Part shown: one piece after another, positions 10,978-19,343 of the stretch
Position numbering within the stretch: the first letter of the stretch is position 1
Layout: the number at the start of each line of letters is the position of its first letter
From: Granulosicoccus sp.
GTDB lineage: Bacteria > Pseudomonadota > Gammaproteobacteria > Granulosicoccales > Granulosicoccaceae
Reading direction: 5' to 3'
Assembly (NCBI GenBank): GCA_023301725.1
Contig: JALZUD010000019.1
Span: forward strand, 31,507-95,506
Length of the DNA stretch: 64,000 bases
Notes under the pieces: model-generated
Databases searched by the model: none
What the model was told of the DNA's origin: nothing
The model's input: the letters and a program-made list of their open reading frames with translations, nothing else
Translations under genes and position numbers: made by a program

Positions 10978-12185
10978 GCACTACTTCCTCTACTAAATTG
11001 GACACACTGATAGATCGTTTTCACCAGACATTCGGCCATAGCGAACACGCACCACAGGCTTTTTTTGCACCAGGACGTGTCAACTTGATTGGTGAGTACA
11101 CAGACTTCACCGGTGGGCTGGTCTTTCCCTGCGGGATCACGCAAGGCACTACATTGTTGATCAGGCGCACGCACAATCGGCAGTACCGTTTTGCTTCTAC
11201 CAATTTCGACGCCACCGCAAATCTTACTCATTCTGAAACCAGTCAAAAACAAGGCGATCTCTGGGTCAACTATCCGCTAGGTGTATTCGCTGAATTTGCC
11301 AAGCGCGGTATTGAGCTCGACGGCTTTGACTGCCTGTATTCAGGCAATGTACCTAATGGCGCCGGACTAAGTTCATCGGCCTCTGTCGAAGTGGTCACCG
11401 CCTTTGCAATAAACAGCTTGCTGGAAACAGCGTTTAACCCGATAGAACTAGTGAAGATGTCACAATCTGCAGAGAATGATTTTGTGGGTATGCAATGCGG
11501 CATCATGGATCAGTTTGCCGTGGCCATGGCTCAGCAAGATCATGCCATGCAACTCAATTGTGAAACTCTGGAGTATCGCCAAGTACCTTTGCATCTTGAC
11601 GGCTTATCAATCGTTGTGACCAATACCAATCAACGTCGAGAGCTCAGCGAATCTGCTTACAATGACCGTGTTAAAGAGTGCCAGAGGGCATTAGAACTAC
11701 TCAGTAGTGTCATGCCCATTGATGCTTTAGGTCAGCTGCTACCTGAACAACTCAACGAGCACGAGTCTGTCTTTGCTAACGATGCGGTCGCTTTGAAACG
11801 AGCCCGACATATCTGTGAGGAAAATGCTCGTGTTCGCGCTGCCGTGCCCGCACTGGAATCAGGCAACATTGAACAGTTTGCCCAGCTAATGAATGCATCT
11901 CACGACTCGCTACGCGACCTGTTCGAAGTGTCCAGTGAGCCACTGAATCAATTAGTTAATCTAGCACGCAGTCAACCGTCAGTGCTCGGCAGCCGACTCA
12001 CAGGCGCAGGCTTTGGCGGGTGCACCGTATCGCTAGTTGCTAGTGACAAGGTAGAGACTTTCAAAAGCGCCATAGCTCCTGCGTACATGCAAGCAACAGG
12101 TCTTGAAGCAACGTTCTATGTCATTAGCCCCGGTGCCGGTGTCAGGCCGCTTGCACTGAACAACGCAACTCAGGGTGACCACTAA
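10974..12185 (+). CDS. galK: Galactokinase
   Basis: Phosphorylates galactose at C1, the first Leloir step after the galactosidases. It has 403 residues, the usual length. It shows the galactokinase signature GRVNLIGEYTDF near the N-terminus, the GHMP ATP-binding motif PNGAGLSSSASVEV, the catalytic-Asp segment GIMDQFA and the C-terminal GAGFGGCTVSL. The start at 10974 is chosen because ATGA overlaps the alpha-galactosidase stop; the frame could extend upstream by seven codons, but these lie inside the previous gene. It is tightly coupled to galT downstream. Confidence 0.96.
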   Translation: MSTTSSTKLDTLIDRFHQTFGHSEHAPQAFFAPGRVNLIGEYTDFTGGLVFPCGITQGTTLLIRRTHNRQYRFASTNFDATANLTHSETSQKQGDLWVNYPLGVFAEFAKRGIELDGFDCLYSGNVPNGAGLSSSASVEVVTAFAINSLLETAFNPIELVKMSQSAENDFVGMQCGIMDQFAVAMAQQDHAMQLNCETLEYRQVPLHLDGLSIVVTNTNQRRELSESAYNDRVKECQRALELLSSVMPIDALGQLLPEQLNEHESVFANDAVALKRARHICEENARVRAAVPALESGNIEQFAQLMNASHDSLRDLFEVSSEPLNQLVNLARSQPSVLGSRLTGAGFGGCTVSLVASDKVETFKSAIAPAYMQATGLEATFYVISPGAGVRPLALNNATQGDH

Positions 12186-12186
12186 G

Positions 12187-13263
12187 ATGGCAGGTAACTG
12201 GGAACGACGTTGGCAACCTCTACTCGAACAATGGGTCATGGTGTCAGCAAGAACGGCAACTAGACCTTGGTCAGGTGCGATGGCAACAGGGAGTGCAGCA
12301 AATAAGCAAGCACACGATGAAAATTGTTACCTTTGCCCGCGTGTGATTCGTGCCAACGGCACGCAAAATCCAGATTATAAAGGCGCTTTCGCCTTTGACA
12401 ACGATTTTCCTTCGCTGAGCCATGAAGCCCCTTCGCAGGCTAGCGATCATCACGAGAATGTGCTGACGCGAACAGCCCCCTCACACGGCCAAAACCGCGT
12501 GCTGTGCTGGTCTGAGAAACACAACGACACACTGGCAGCTCTAACACCTGAGCACATGCGTCAAGTGGTTCATTTGTGGAAAACTGAATACGAGACGCTT
12601 TGCGCTCAAAATGACATTGCCAATGTACTTATCTTTGAAAACAAAGGCGAAGAAATTGGCGTATCCAATCTGCACCCACACGGACAAATCTACGCCACCT
12701 CGTTCGTCACCGATACAGCAAGCAGGATGCGAACAGCGCAGGCGAACTATGCTCAAGCACACGCAGGGAGCTGCTTGTTGGTTGATCTACTCAACGATCC
12801 TCATACACAACAACGCTTGCTGGTGGAAAAAGGCGAACACTTCTCAGTGATTGTGCCATTCGCTGCACGCTTTGCTTTCGAGACTTGGATAGTTCCACAT
12901 ATACAGTTGCCGTCCCTTGCACACATGAATGACGATCAGCTGGCCGATCTGGCAAGACTCTACCAACGACAAACAAGACGCTACGATTTGCTGTTCAAAC
13001 GCTCCGCACCCAACATCACCTTACTGCATAACGCACCGTGTGATGACATCCAGCAAGGTACGACTGAACCCACCAACGAAGCTGCTAACGACAATCATCA
13101 CTGGTGTTTCCACTTAGCTTTTCAGCCGCCCCTGCGTGATCCGGAAAAACTAAAATTTCTGGCAGGATTTGAATCTGGAGCCAACAACATTGTGAACCCC
13201 GTACAGCCTGAACAATCCGCAGAACAATTACGCAAGATCAATGTTAGTGAGTGGGCTCTATGA
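12187..13263 (+). CDS. galT: Galactose-1-phosphate uridylyltransferase
   Basis: Exchanges UMP between UDP-glucose and galactose-1-phosphate. It has 358 residues with the zinc motif CYLCP near residue 43, the active-site motif SNLHPHGQIYA (second His is the nucleophile) and the C-terminal HWCFHLAFQPPLRD. The ATG at 12187 is preferred over the GTG at 12175 because AGGGTG sits nine bases before it, although the GTG would overlap galK. Its TGA overlaps the GH42 start (ATGA at 13260). No galE (UDP-galactose 4-epimerase) lies in the window, so epimerisation must be encoded elsewhere. Confidence 0.96.
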   Translation: MAGNWERRWQPLLEQWVMVSARTATRPWSGAMATGSAANKQAHDENCYLCPRVIRANGTQNPDYKGAFAFDNDFPSLSHEAPSQASDHHENVLTRTAPSHGQNRVLCWSEKHNDTLAALTPEHMRQVVHLWKTEYETLCAQNDIANVLIFENKGEEIGVSNLHPHGQIYATSFVTDTASRMRTAQANYAQAHAGSCLLVDLLNDPHTQQRLLVEKGEHFSVIVPFAARFAFETWIVPHIQLPSLAHMNDDQLADLARLYQRQTRRYDLLFKRSAPNITLLHNAPCDDIQQGTTEPTNEAANDNHHWCFHLAFQPPLRDPEKLKFLAGFESGANNIVNPVQPEQSAEQLRKINVSEWAL

Positions 13264-15254
13264 AAACCGGCGTTTGTTACTATCCAGAACATTGGCCACG
13301 GGTTCGATGGGACGAAGATGCCGCACACATGCAACGCATTGGCTTAAGCCATGTGCGTATTGGCGAATTTGCATGGAGCCGCCTTGAGGATGCCAACGGT
13401 GTGCTCACGTTTGACTGGCTTGCAGAGGCAATAGATGTACTGCACGCACACGACTTAAAGGTTGTTTTGGGCACACCCACTGCAACTCCACCGCGCTGGA
13501 TGATTGATAAGTACCCCGACATGCTGGCACTGGATGAACATTTGCAACTACGCGATTTTGGTTCACGCAGACATTATTGCTTTTCACACGATGGCTATCT
13601 GGCCGAATGCAAACGCATAGTGACGCAACTTGCGCAGGCCTTCGGTGAACATCCTGCTATTGTTGCTTGGCAAACTGACAACGAATACGGTTGCCACGAA
13701 ACCAGCATCAGCTATTCACCTCATGCACTGGCTGCATTCAGGCAATGGTGTGAGCACAAATACACCACAATAGATGCACTCAATAACGCATGGGGCAATG
13801 TGTTTTGGAGTATGGAGTATGACCACTTCGAGCATATTGGATTACCCGTAGGCACTGTCACAGAGAGCAATCCCGCACACAGGCTCGATTACTGGCGCTT
13901 CTCCACTGATCAAATTTGCCAATTCAATAAAGCACAAGTTGACATCATCCGACAACATGCACCAGGGCGCGATGTGCTGCATAACTTTATGGGCAACTTT
14001 GTAGAGTTTGATCACCACCTAGTATCAAAGGACTTAGATATAGCCACATGGGACAACTACCCTCTAGGCTTTCTTACCCGGGACAACCAGAGCATCGATG
14101 ACCAACAACGATACCTGCGTACCGGACACCCTGATGGATCAGCCTTTCATCATGACCTGTATCGTGGTTGCTGCAATGGGCGCTGGTGGGTCATGGAACA
14201 GCAGCCAGGGCCAGTAAACTGGGCGCCGTATAATCCATCGCCCCTAGCCGGCATGGTAAGGCTCTGGGGCTGGGAAGCCTTTGCTCACGGCGCGGAGGTG
14301 ATGAGCTATTTCCGCTGGCGTCAGGCACCATTTGCGCAAGAACAAACGCACACCGGACTGCTCTTAAGCAACGGCGATGAGGATGTGGCAGCCATTGAGG
14401 TTGCCCAACTCAACAAGGAACTACAACAGCTATCGCTAAACGACAAAACGCTTAACGTGTCGGCTGATGTAGCTATTGTGTTTAGTTACGAAGGCATTGC
14501 TGTACAGGACATACAAAAACCCGGTGGAGATTCGTTCAGTGCCTTAGGTTTTTGCCAGCAACTCTACAGCGCTTGCAGGCAATGTGGGCTGGATATCGAT
14601 ATCGTGTCGCCCTCAGCTGCATTAGAGAACTACAAGCTGATTTTGATCGCTAACAGCACCATCGATGATGCGACACTTTCGCAAAAACTTGAGCAGTGCC
14701 ACGCCTCGAAAACCAATCCGACCATTGTGTTGTTTCCCGGAAGCGCTAGCCGAACCTGTGACTATGCTATCCCTGACAACCTGCCACCAGGACACTTACA
14801 AACACTGATTGACGTCAGAGTGGTTCGCAGTGAGTCACTCCCACCGGATTACATCGCTCTCGCGAGCGATGAGCTGGGACAAGACTGCGCCTGCGCTCAG
14901 TGGCGAGAACAACTCGTTAGCTCCATCGAACCAAGCATGCGCTTTGCGGATGGTTGGGGATTTCACTATTCGAGCAACAAGGTGCACTATATCAATGCCC
15001 TACCCGTGAAAAATGACCTGATCGGGCTAATTGGCGACATCGCAGAAGAAGCCTCGCTGCACACGCATCATCTCGGTCCCGATATTCGCACGCGAAAAAT
15101 AGGCCGATATCGTCTGGCATTCAACTTTGGACATGAACCGGTTGACTTGTTTGAAGCTTTCGGTCCAGCCTTCAAACTGACGCCCGGCACAGATCTACTG
15201 ATCGGAAATTCACAACTGAACCCAGCTGATGTCGCGCTCTGGCTGTTGGAATGA
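13260..15254 (+). CDS. Beta-galactosidase, GH42
   Basis: It has 664 residues and opens with the GH42 hallmark GVCYYPEHWP. The acid/base glutamate is Glu142 in WQTDNEYG and the nucleophile Glu313 in VMEQQPGPVNWAP. Barrel, trimerisation and C-terminal beta domains follow in the usual order (about 1-390, 390-600, 605-664). There is no signal peptide, so it is intracellular. It overlaps galT by ATGA and ends 156 bases before the binding-protein gene. Having both alpha- and beta-galactosidases in one operon means the importer may take several galactosides. Confidence 0.95.
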   Translation: MKTGVCYYPEHWPRVRWDEDAAHMQRIGLSHVRIGEFAWSRLEDANGVLTFDWLAEAIDVLHAHDLKVVLGTPTATPPRWMIDKYPDMLALDEHLQLRDFGSRRHYCFSHDGYLAECKRIVTQLAQAFGEHPAIVAWQTDNEYGCHETSISYSPHALAAFRQWCEHKYTTIDALNNAWGNVFWSMEYDHFEHIGLPVGTVTESNPAHRLDYWRFSTDQICQFNKAQVDIIRQHAPGRDVLHNFMGNFVEFDHHLVSKDLDIATWDNYPLGFLTRDNQSIDDQQRYLRTGHPDGSAFHHDLYRGCCNGRWWVMEQQPGPVNWAPYNPSPLAGMVRLWGWEAFAHGAEVMSYFRWRQAPFAQEQTHTGLLLSNGDEDVAAIEVAQLNKELQQLSLNDKTLNVSADVAIVFSYEGIAVQDIQKPGGDSFSALGFCQQLYSACRQCGLDIDIVSPSAALENYKLILIANSTIDDATLSQKLEQCHASKTNPTIVLFPGSASRTCDYAIPDNLPPGHLQTLIDVRVVRSESLPPDYIALASDELGQDCACAQWREQLVSSIEPSMRFADGWGFHYSSNKVHYINALPVKNDLIGLIGDIAEEASLHTHHLGPDIRTRKIGRYRLAFNFGHEPVDLFEAFGPAFKLTPGTDLLIGNSQLNPADVALWLLE

Positions 15255-15410
15255 GGGTTTCTAATGGTATTGTGAACACCGACAGTATGTAGTGTTATCT
15301 TGGTTGCTGATTCGGGACCACGAGCAACCGGCAGAGTCGCACCACGAATCTGCCTGAGTCAGTCACAACTATTATCAAATTACTTTTTAGGAGAGAGAGA
15401 GAAAACCACC

Positions 15411-16646
15411 ATGTTTAAGACAATCAAACGAACCGCTGCTGCACTGGCTGTTGCCAGTCTGGTCAGTGCACCAGCTATAGCTGCTGATCTGGTTATTAAT
15501 TTTGATGACCCAAATCCAGGCCCCAAAGAAGGCTTTGAAACAGCTGTAGAGAAATTCAAAGCTGCCAACCCCGACATCAACGTCATCGTCAATATCACTG
15601 ACCGCGAAGCTCACAAAACCGCTATCCGTAACTTCCTGAGTGCTGAGGCGCCAGATGTCACATCATGGTACCCGGGAAATCGTATGGCGCCTTTCGTTAA
15701 CGCTGGCCAATTCGAAGACATATCTGATTTGTGGGCAGAGCAAGGCTTTAGCGAGACACTGGCATCGACAGAGTCTGCTATGACTATCGATGGTAAGCAA
15801 TGGGGCGTGCCCTACACCTACTACCAATGGGGAATTTACTACCGCTCAGATATTTTCAAAGAGCAAGGTATTGAAGCACCAGCAACGTGGGACGATCTAC
15901 TTGCCGCCTCTGCCAAACTAAAAGCCGCTGAAATTGCACCTTTTACCATCGGCACTAAGTTTCTTTGGACTGCAGCGGGCGTATTTGATTATCTAAACCT
16001 GCGAACAAACGGCTATGAAGTGCATAACGACCTCACCGCTGGCAAAATCAAATATACCGATCCACGCATTGTTGATGTATTCAATAAATGGAAGGAGCTT
16101 GTAGAGCCTGGCTACTTTGTTGAAGATCACGCCACTATGAGCTGGCAGGATGCTTTAGCACCGTTTGTTAACGGTGAAGCTGCCATGTATGTCATGGGTA
16201 ACTTTGCAGTTGATGCGATGCGTGAAGCAGGCCTTACTGACGATCAAATTGACTACATCCCGTTCCCTGAAATCACACCGGGCGTACCACGTGCTGAAGA
16301 AGCGCCAGCTGATGCGTTCTTCATACCAAGCAATGCTAAAAACAAGGAAGATGCGCGCAAATTCCTAGCGTTCGTAGCACAGCCAGATGTTCAAACAGAG
16401 TGGAACGCCACCATCGGTCAATTGCCTGTTAACAGCGAAGCCACTGTAGGTGATGACAAATTCATACAAGCTGGATTTGAAACTGTCAGCACAGCACAAG
16501 GCCTTGCCCAGTTCTATGATCGTGATGCGCCAGCTGAAATGGCCAAAGCGGGCATGGAAGGTTTTCAGGAATTCATGATTAATCCAGATCGTATGGATGC
16601 CATTCTTGAGCGACTGGACAAAGTACAAGATCGCGTTTACAAGTAA
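15411..16646 (+). CDS. Sugar ABC transporter substrate-binding protein (family 1)
   Basis: Periplasmic binding protein of 411 residues for a galactoside or related sugar. The signal peptide MFKTIKRTAAALAVASLVSA ends at the AIAA-D cleavage site (about 24). The mature protein shows the CUT1 pattern: FKAANPDINVIV, the hinge and ligand region GVPYTYYQWGIYYR, TWDDLLAASAKLK and FVNGEAAMYVMGNF. The start at 15411 is set by the strong purine-rich site TAGGAGAGAGAGAG; the longer frame upstream is not signal-like. It sits downstream of the galactosidase genes and upstream of two permeases. A palindromic repeat element separates it from the permeases. Confidence 0.93.
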   Translation: MFKTIKRTAAALAVASLVSAPAIAADLVINFDDPNPGPKEGFETAVEKFKAANPDINVIVNITDREAHKTAIRNFLSAEAPDVTSWYPGNRMAPFVNAGQFEDISDLWAEQGFSETLASTESAMTIDGKQWGVPYTYYQWGIYYRSDIFKEQGIEAPATWDDLLAASAKLKAAEIAPFTIGTKFLWTAAGVFDYLNLRTNGYEVHNDLTAGKIKYTDPRIVDVFNKWKELVEPGYFVEDHATMSWQDALAPFVNGEAAMYVMGNFAVDAMREAGLTDDQIDYIPFPEITPGVPRAEEAPADAFFIPSNAKNKEDARKFLAFVAQPDVQTEWNATIGQLPVNSEATVGDDKFIQAGFETVSTAQGLAQFYDRDAPAEMAKAGMEGFQEFMINPDRMDAILERLDKVQDRVYK

Positions 16647-16696
16647 TTTCTAAACTTGTCTGATTGAAGTCAGTACGAACAGCACTGACTTGCGCT

Positions 16697-16825
16697 CGTC
16701 ATCCCCACGAAAGTGGGGATCCATTCTGCGACAGAATCTGGGTTCCCGCCTTTGCGGGAATGACGGGCTCTTCATGGGCATGACGTTTTGCTCGCGGGAA
16801 TGACGTGTCCTTTGCGCAAATGACG
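16697..16825. repeat. Dispersed palindromic repeat with decayed tail copies
   Basis: A 69-base imperfect palindrome (16697-16765) begins CGTCATCCCCACGAAAGTGG and ends TTTGCGGGAATGACG, with CGTCAT/ATGACG at its tips. It resembles the REP-like family found dispersed between genes in many Proteobacteria. Three further pieces of its right half follow (GCATGACG, CGCGGGAATGACG near 16793, GCGCAAATGACG near 16814), giving a small decayed array. It lies between the binding-protein and permease genes, where such hairpins can stabilise the upstream mRNA. Confidence 0.75.
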
Positions 16826-16863
16826 CTTGTACCCTTGCCGCCTATCACCGAGGCATTAAGAAC

Positions 16864-17787
16864 ATGTCCACCCATAGCAGCCAAGCTGCAACATTGAACA
16901 AGCCACCCAGCTGGTTCCACAAAAACCGAATCAAGCTAGCCCCTTGGCTATTCCTCTTGCCGGGCCTCATCTTTTTCTCCCTCTACGTCATTGCCCCCAT
17001 ATTCCAGTCCATCTGGATTTCGTTTTTTGAGTGGGACGGACTGGGCGCCAAAGAATGGGTAGGTTTCGGCAACTATGTCGAGTTGCTTGATGACGATCGT
17101 TTTTATACCTCGCTGATAAACAACGTGTGGTGGTTGGTCCTCTATATGCTGGCAGTACCAGCAGGACTTGCCATTGCCTTATTTCTCAACCAGACAGTGA
17201 GAGGCATACGTCTCTATAAATCATTGTTCTTCTTTCCTTTTGTCATTAGTCAGGTTGTGGTTGGCCTTATATTCACTTGGTTCTACAACCCAAGCTTTGG
17301 CATAGTTGGCATTGTCTGGGACTTCTTTGGCGCTAAGCCCCCTTCCATTCTCGGTGACGAAGATTTAGTGACCTTTGGCATTATCTTTGCCGGGCTCTGG
17401 CCACAAATTGCGTACTGCATGATCCTGTACCTCACAGGGCTAAACAATGTGTCTCCTGACCAAGTAGAGGCTGCCCGACTGGACAACGCACGCGGCTGGA
17501 AAATGCTGTGGTACGTAATTTTGCCACAGCTAAAACCTGCCACTTTTATCGCTGTTGTGGTCACCATTATTGGCGCATTACGTTCTTTTGATCTCATTGC
17601 TATCATGACGCAAGGTGGCCCTTACGGCTCATCCAATGTCTTGGCTTATTTCATGTACGAATCAGCGTTGTCGGAGTACGGCTTTCGCATGGGTTATGGA
17701 TCAGCTATTGCCACAGTGCTGTTTCTGATCATGATGGTTTACATCAGTTTTTTCCTCTGGCGCATGTATCAGGATGAGAAAAACTAG
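16864..17787 (+). CDS. Sugar ABC transporter permease (MalF/UgpA type)
   Basis: A 307-residue inner-membrane protein with six predicted helices, the first at about 29-50 (LAPWLFLLPGLIFFSLYVIA). The cytoplasmic EAA loop, VEAARLDNARGWKMLWYVIL followed by PQLKP, contacts the ATPase. It pairs with the next permease two bases downstream. The context (galactosidases, galK, galT, binding protein) points to import of galactosides. Confidence 0.94.
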   Translation: MSTHSSQAATLNKPPSWFHKNRIKLAPWLFLLPGLIFFSLYVIAPIFQSIWISFFEWDGLGAKEWVGFGNYVELLDDDRFYTSLINNVWWLVLYMLAVPAGLAIALFLNQTVRGIRLYKSLFFFPFVISQVVVGLIFTWFYNPSFGIVGIVWDFFGAKPPSILGDEDLVTFGIIFAGLWPQIAYCMILYLTGLNNVSPDQVEAARLDNARGWKMLWYVILPQLKPATFIAVVVTIIGALRSFDLIAIMTQGGPYGSSNVLAYFMYESALSEYGFRMGYGSAIATVLFLIMMVYISFFLWRMYQDEKN

Positions 17788-17789
17788 CC

Positions 17790-18641
17790 ATGTTCCCTAA
17801 ACCCATAGAACATTCTTCAGCTGGGGCAAGAACCCGCTATCAACTTATGTTGCCAGTGGCCTTGTTCCTTTGGCTACTGCCGCTACTGGCTATTTTCATG
17901 ACCTCAATAAGGTCTGGCGGTGATATCAACGCAGGCAATATGTTTGGCTGGCCTTCAGAATTTCTCTTAATAGAAAACTACACCGCCGTCTTTACCCAAT
18001 CCAAGGCAGGCTTATACCTGTGGAATTCAGTCAAGGTCACCATACCCACCACACTGCTAACGGTAGGCTTGTCCTGCCTTACTGGCTATGCCTTGGCCAT
18101 GTACCGATTTAAATGGGCAGTGCCTTTATTCTTTCTGTTTGTGGCTGGCAATTTTGTCCCCTTCCAGATTCTCATGGTGCCCGTACGCAACTTCTCAGTG
18201 AGCACTGGGTTATACAACACGGTTCTAGGCTTGGTGCTATTCCATGCAGCATTTCAGCTAGGCTTTTGTACGCTATTCATGCGTAATTTTATGAAAGCTC
18301 TACCTTTTGAGCTTATTGAATCTGCCCGCATTGAAGGCGTGAACGAATTAAAAATATTCTGGCATTTGGTGTTACCACTCGTTAAGCCGGCTATCGCCGC
18401 CTTATCGGTGTTGATATTCACCTTTATCTGGAATGACTACTTCTGGGCAACGGTCTTGATTCAGGGAGATCATGCGCTACCTATTACGGCAGGCGTCAGA
18501 GCACTAAATGGTCAGTTTGTCAGTCAGTGGCATCTGGTATCCGCAGCCTCTTTACTAGCCGCCGTACCACCTGTGCTCATGTTCTTCGCCATGCAAAAAC
18601 ACTTTATTGCGGGGCTTACATTGGGCGCGACCAAAGGGTAG
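17790..18641 (+). CDS. Sugar ABC transporter permease (MalG/UgpE type)
   Basis: A 283-residue inner-membrane protein with six predicted helices. Its EAA loop is IESARIEGVNELKIFWHLVL followed by PLVKPA, and the C-terminus ends HFIAGLTLGATKG, the usual MalG-like tail that reaches the ATPase. Its start is two bases after the preceding permease stop, so the two are co-translated. It is the last gene of the galactoside transport unit; a hairpin region follows. Confidence 0.94.
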   Translation: MFPKPIEHSSAGARTRYQLMLPVALFLWLLPLLAIFMTSIRSGGDINAGNMFGWPSEFLLIENYTAVFTQSKAGLYLWNSVKVTIPTTLLTVGLSCLTGYALAMYRFKWAVPLFFLFVAGNFVPFQILMVPVRNFSVSTGLYNTVLGLVLFHAAFQLGFCTLFMRNFMKALPFELIESARIEGVNELKIFWHLVLPLVKPAIAALSVLIFTFIWNDYFWATVLIQGDHALPITAGVRALNGQFVSQWHLVSAASLLAAVPPVLMFFAMQKHFIAGLTLGATKG

Positions 18642-18676
18642 CGACCCGTGTAAGGGAGCAGTCTGTAGCGAACTAA

Positions 18677-18733
18677 CCTTGCAAGCCGTAGTTTACAAAC
18701 TACGGTTGCAGTCTACGGTTGTAAGCTGCAAGG
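18677..18733 (+). terminator. Nested hairpins after the galactoside operon
   Basis: A perfect stem CCGTAGTTT/AAACTACGG with a two-base centre (18686-18705) sits inside an outer repeat CCTTGCA/TGCAAGG (18677-18733). No U-run follows on either strand. It lies between convergent genes (permease and YHS protein), so it may be a transcript-end structure rather than an efficient intrinsic terminator. Confidence 0.4.
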
Positions 18734-18737
18734 CGAG

Positions 18738-19214
18738 CTACTTCGACAACTTTGCCCACGCTGCATCAGATTCGACTTTGTAGCTTGCCCAGTTGCCATC
18801 GCCCCAGCGAGCACGCCCTGCAGCAGCATAGAACAGGTACAGAGAGTCTTCATAGATCTCCCAGTGAGTGCCATCTGTGCGCACTAGGCCCTTACCAAGA
18901 CTTAGCGCATTAGCGCAGTGCCCGTTATACGCTGGAGAATAACGCTCTGGGTCGGCTGCGAACAGTTCGCTGGATTCTTTGGATGCGAATCGCCACTTGG
19001 CACCCTTATAGCTGACAATGTAGCTTTTCTTACCTTCTATCGCTTTTTCCTGTGGCGCTCTTTCTAGATCGTGGTAGGCAACGGTGTCGTGCCCGCCAAT
19101 AGCCACACCGCCAAATCGGGATTTAGACACAGGCTCAGCGGCATAGGCCGGGAGTGTGACCAGCATAGCCCCTGAAGCCAGAAGGAAGCGACGACGTGCA
19201 GTTGAAATAGTCAT
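18738..19214 (-). CDS. YHS domain-containing exported protein
   Basis: It has 158 residues. The N-terminus STARRRFLLASGAMLVTLPA has a Tat-like twin-arginine pattern with cleavage near AYA-A (about 25). The remainder carries the YHS-type core: GGVAIGGHDTVAYHD, SYKGAKWRFASKESSELFAA, and PERYSPAYNGHCANALSLGK with the conserved cysteine, then a C-terminal WASYKVESDAAWAKL. YHS domains are often metal-associated, but this group is uncharacterised. Tat export would fit a folded, metal-bound protein in the periplasm. Confidence 0.82.
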   Translation of the reverse strand: MTISTARRRFLLASGAMLVTLPAYAAEPVSKSRFGGVAIGGHDTVAYHDLERAPQEKAIEGKKSYIVSYKGAKWRFASKESSELFAADPERYSPAYNGHCANALSLGKGLVRTDGTHWEIYEDSLYLFYAAAGRARWGDGNWASYKVESDAAWAKLSK

Positions 19215-19343
19215 AACAATTCAGTCCGGAAAATGAACACAAGTGCAATAGTACCTTTCAGACCAACGGGCTGGCAAAAGGTTGCCTACATAAACGGTTA
19301 TCAATTGTACATAAATTGCTCAATTTGATGCTAGACCTGACTC

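Noticed and set aside
16811..16820. TTTGCGCAAA, matching the core of the LacI-type operator at 22863, also found at 45881 and inside hipB at 30910
   Set aside because: Only the 22863 copy extends to a 16-base palindrome at a promoter; the others are short, and one is within a coding region, so shared regulation is not supported.
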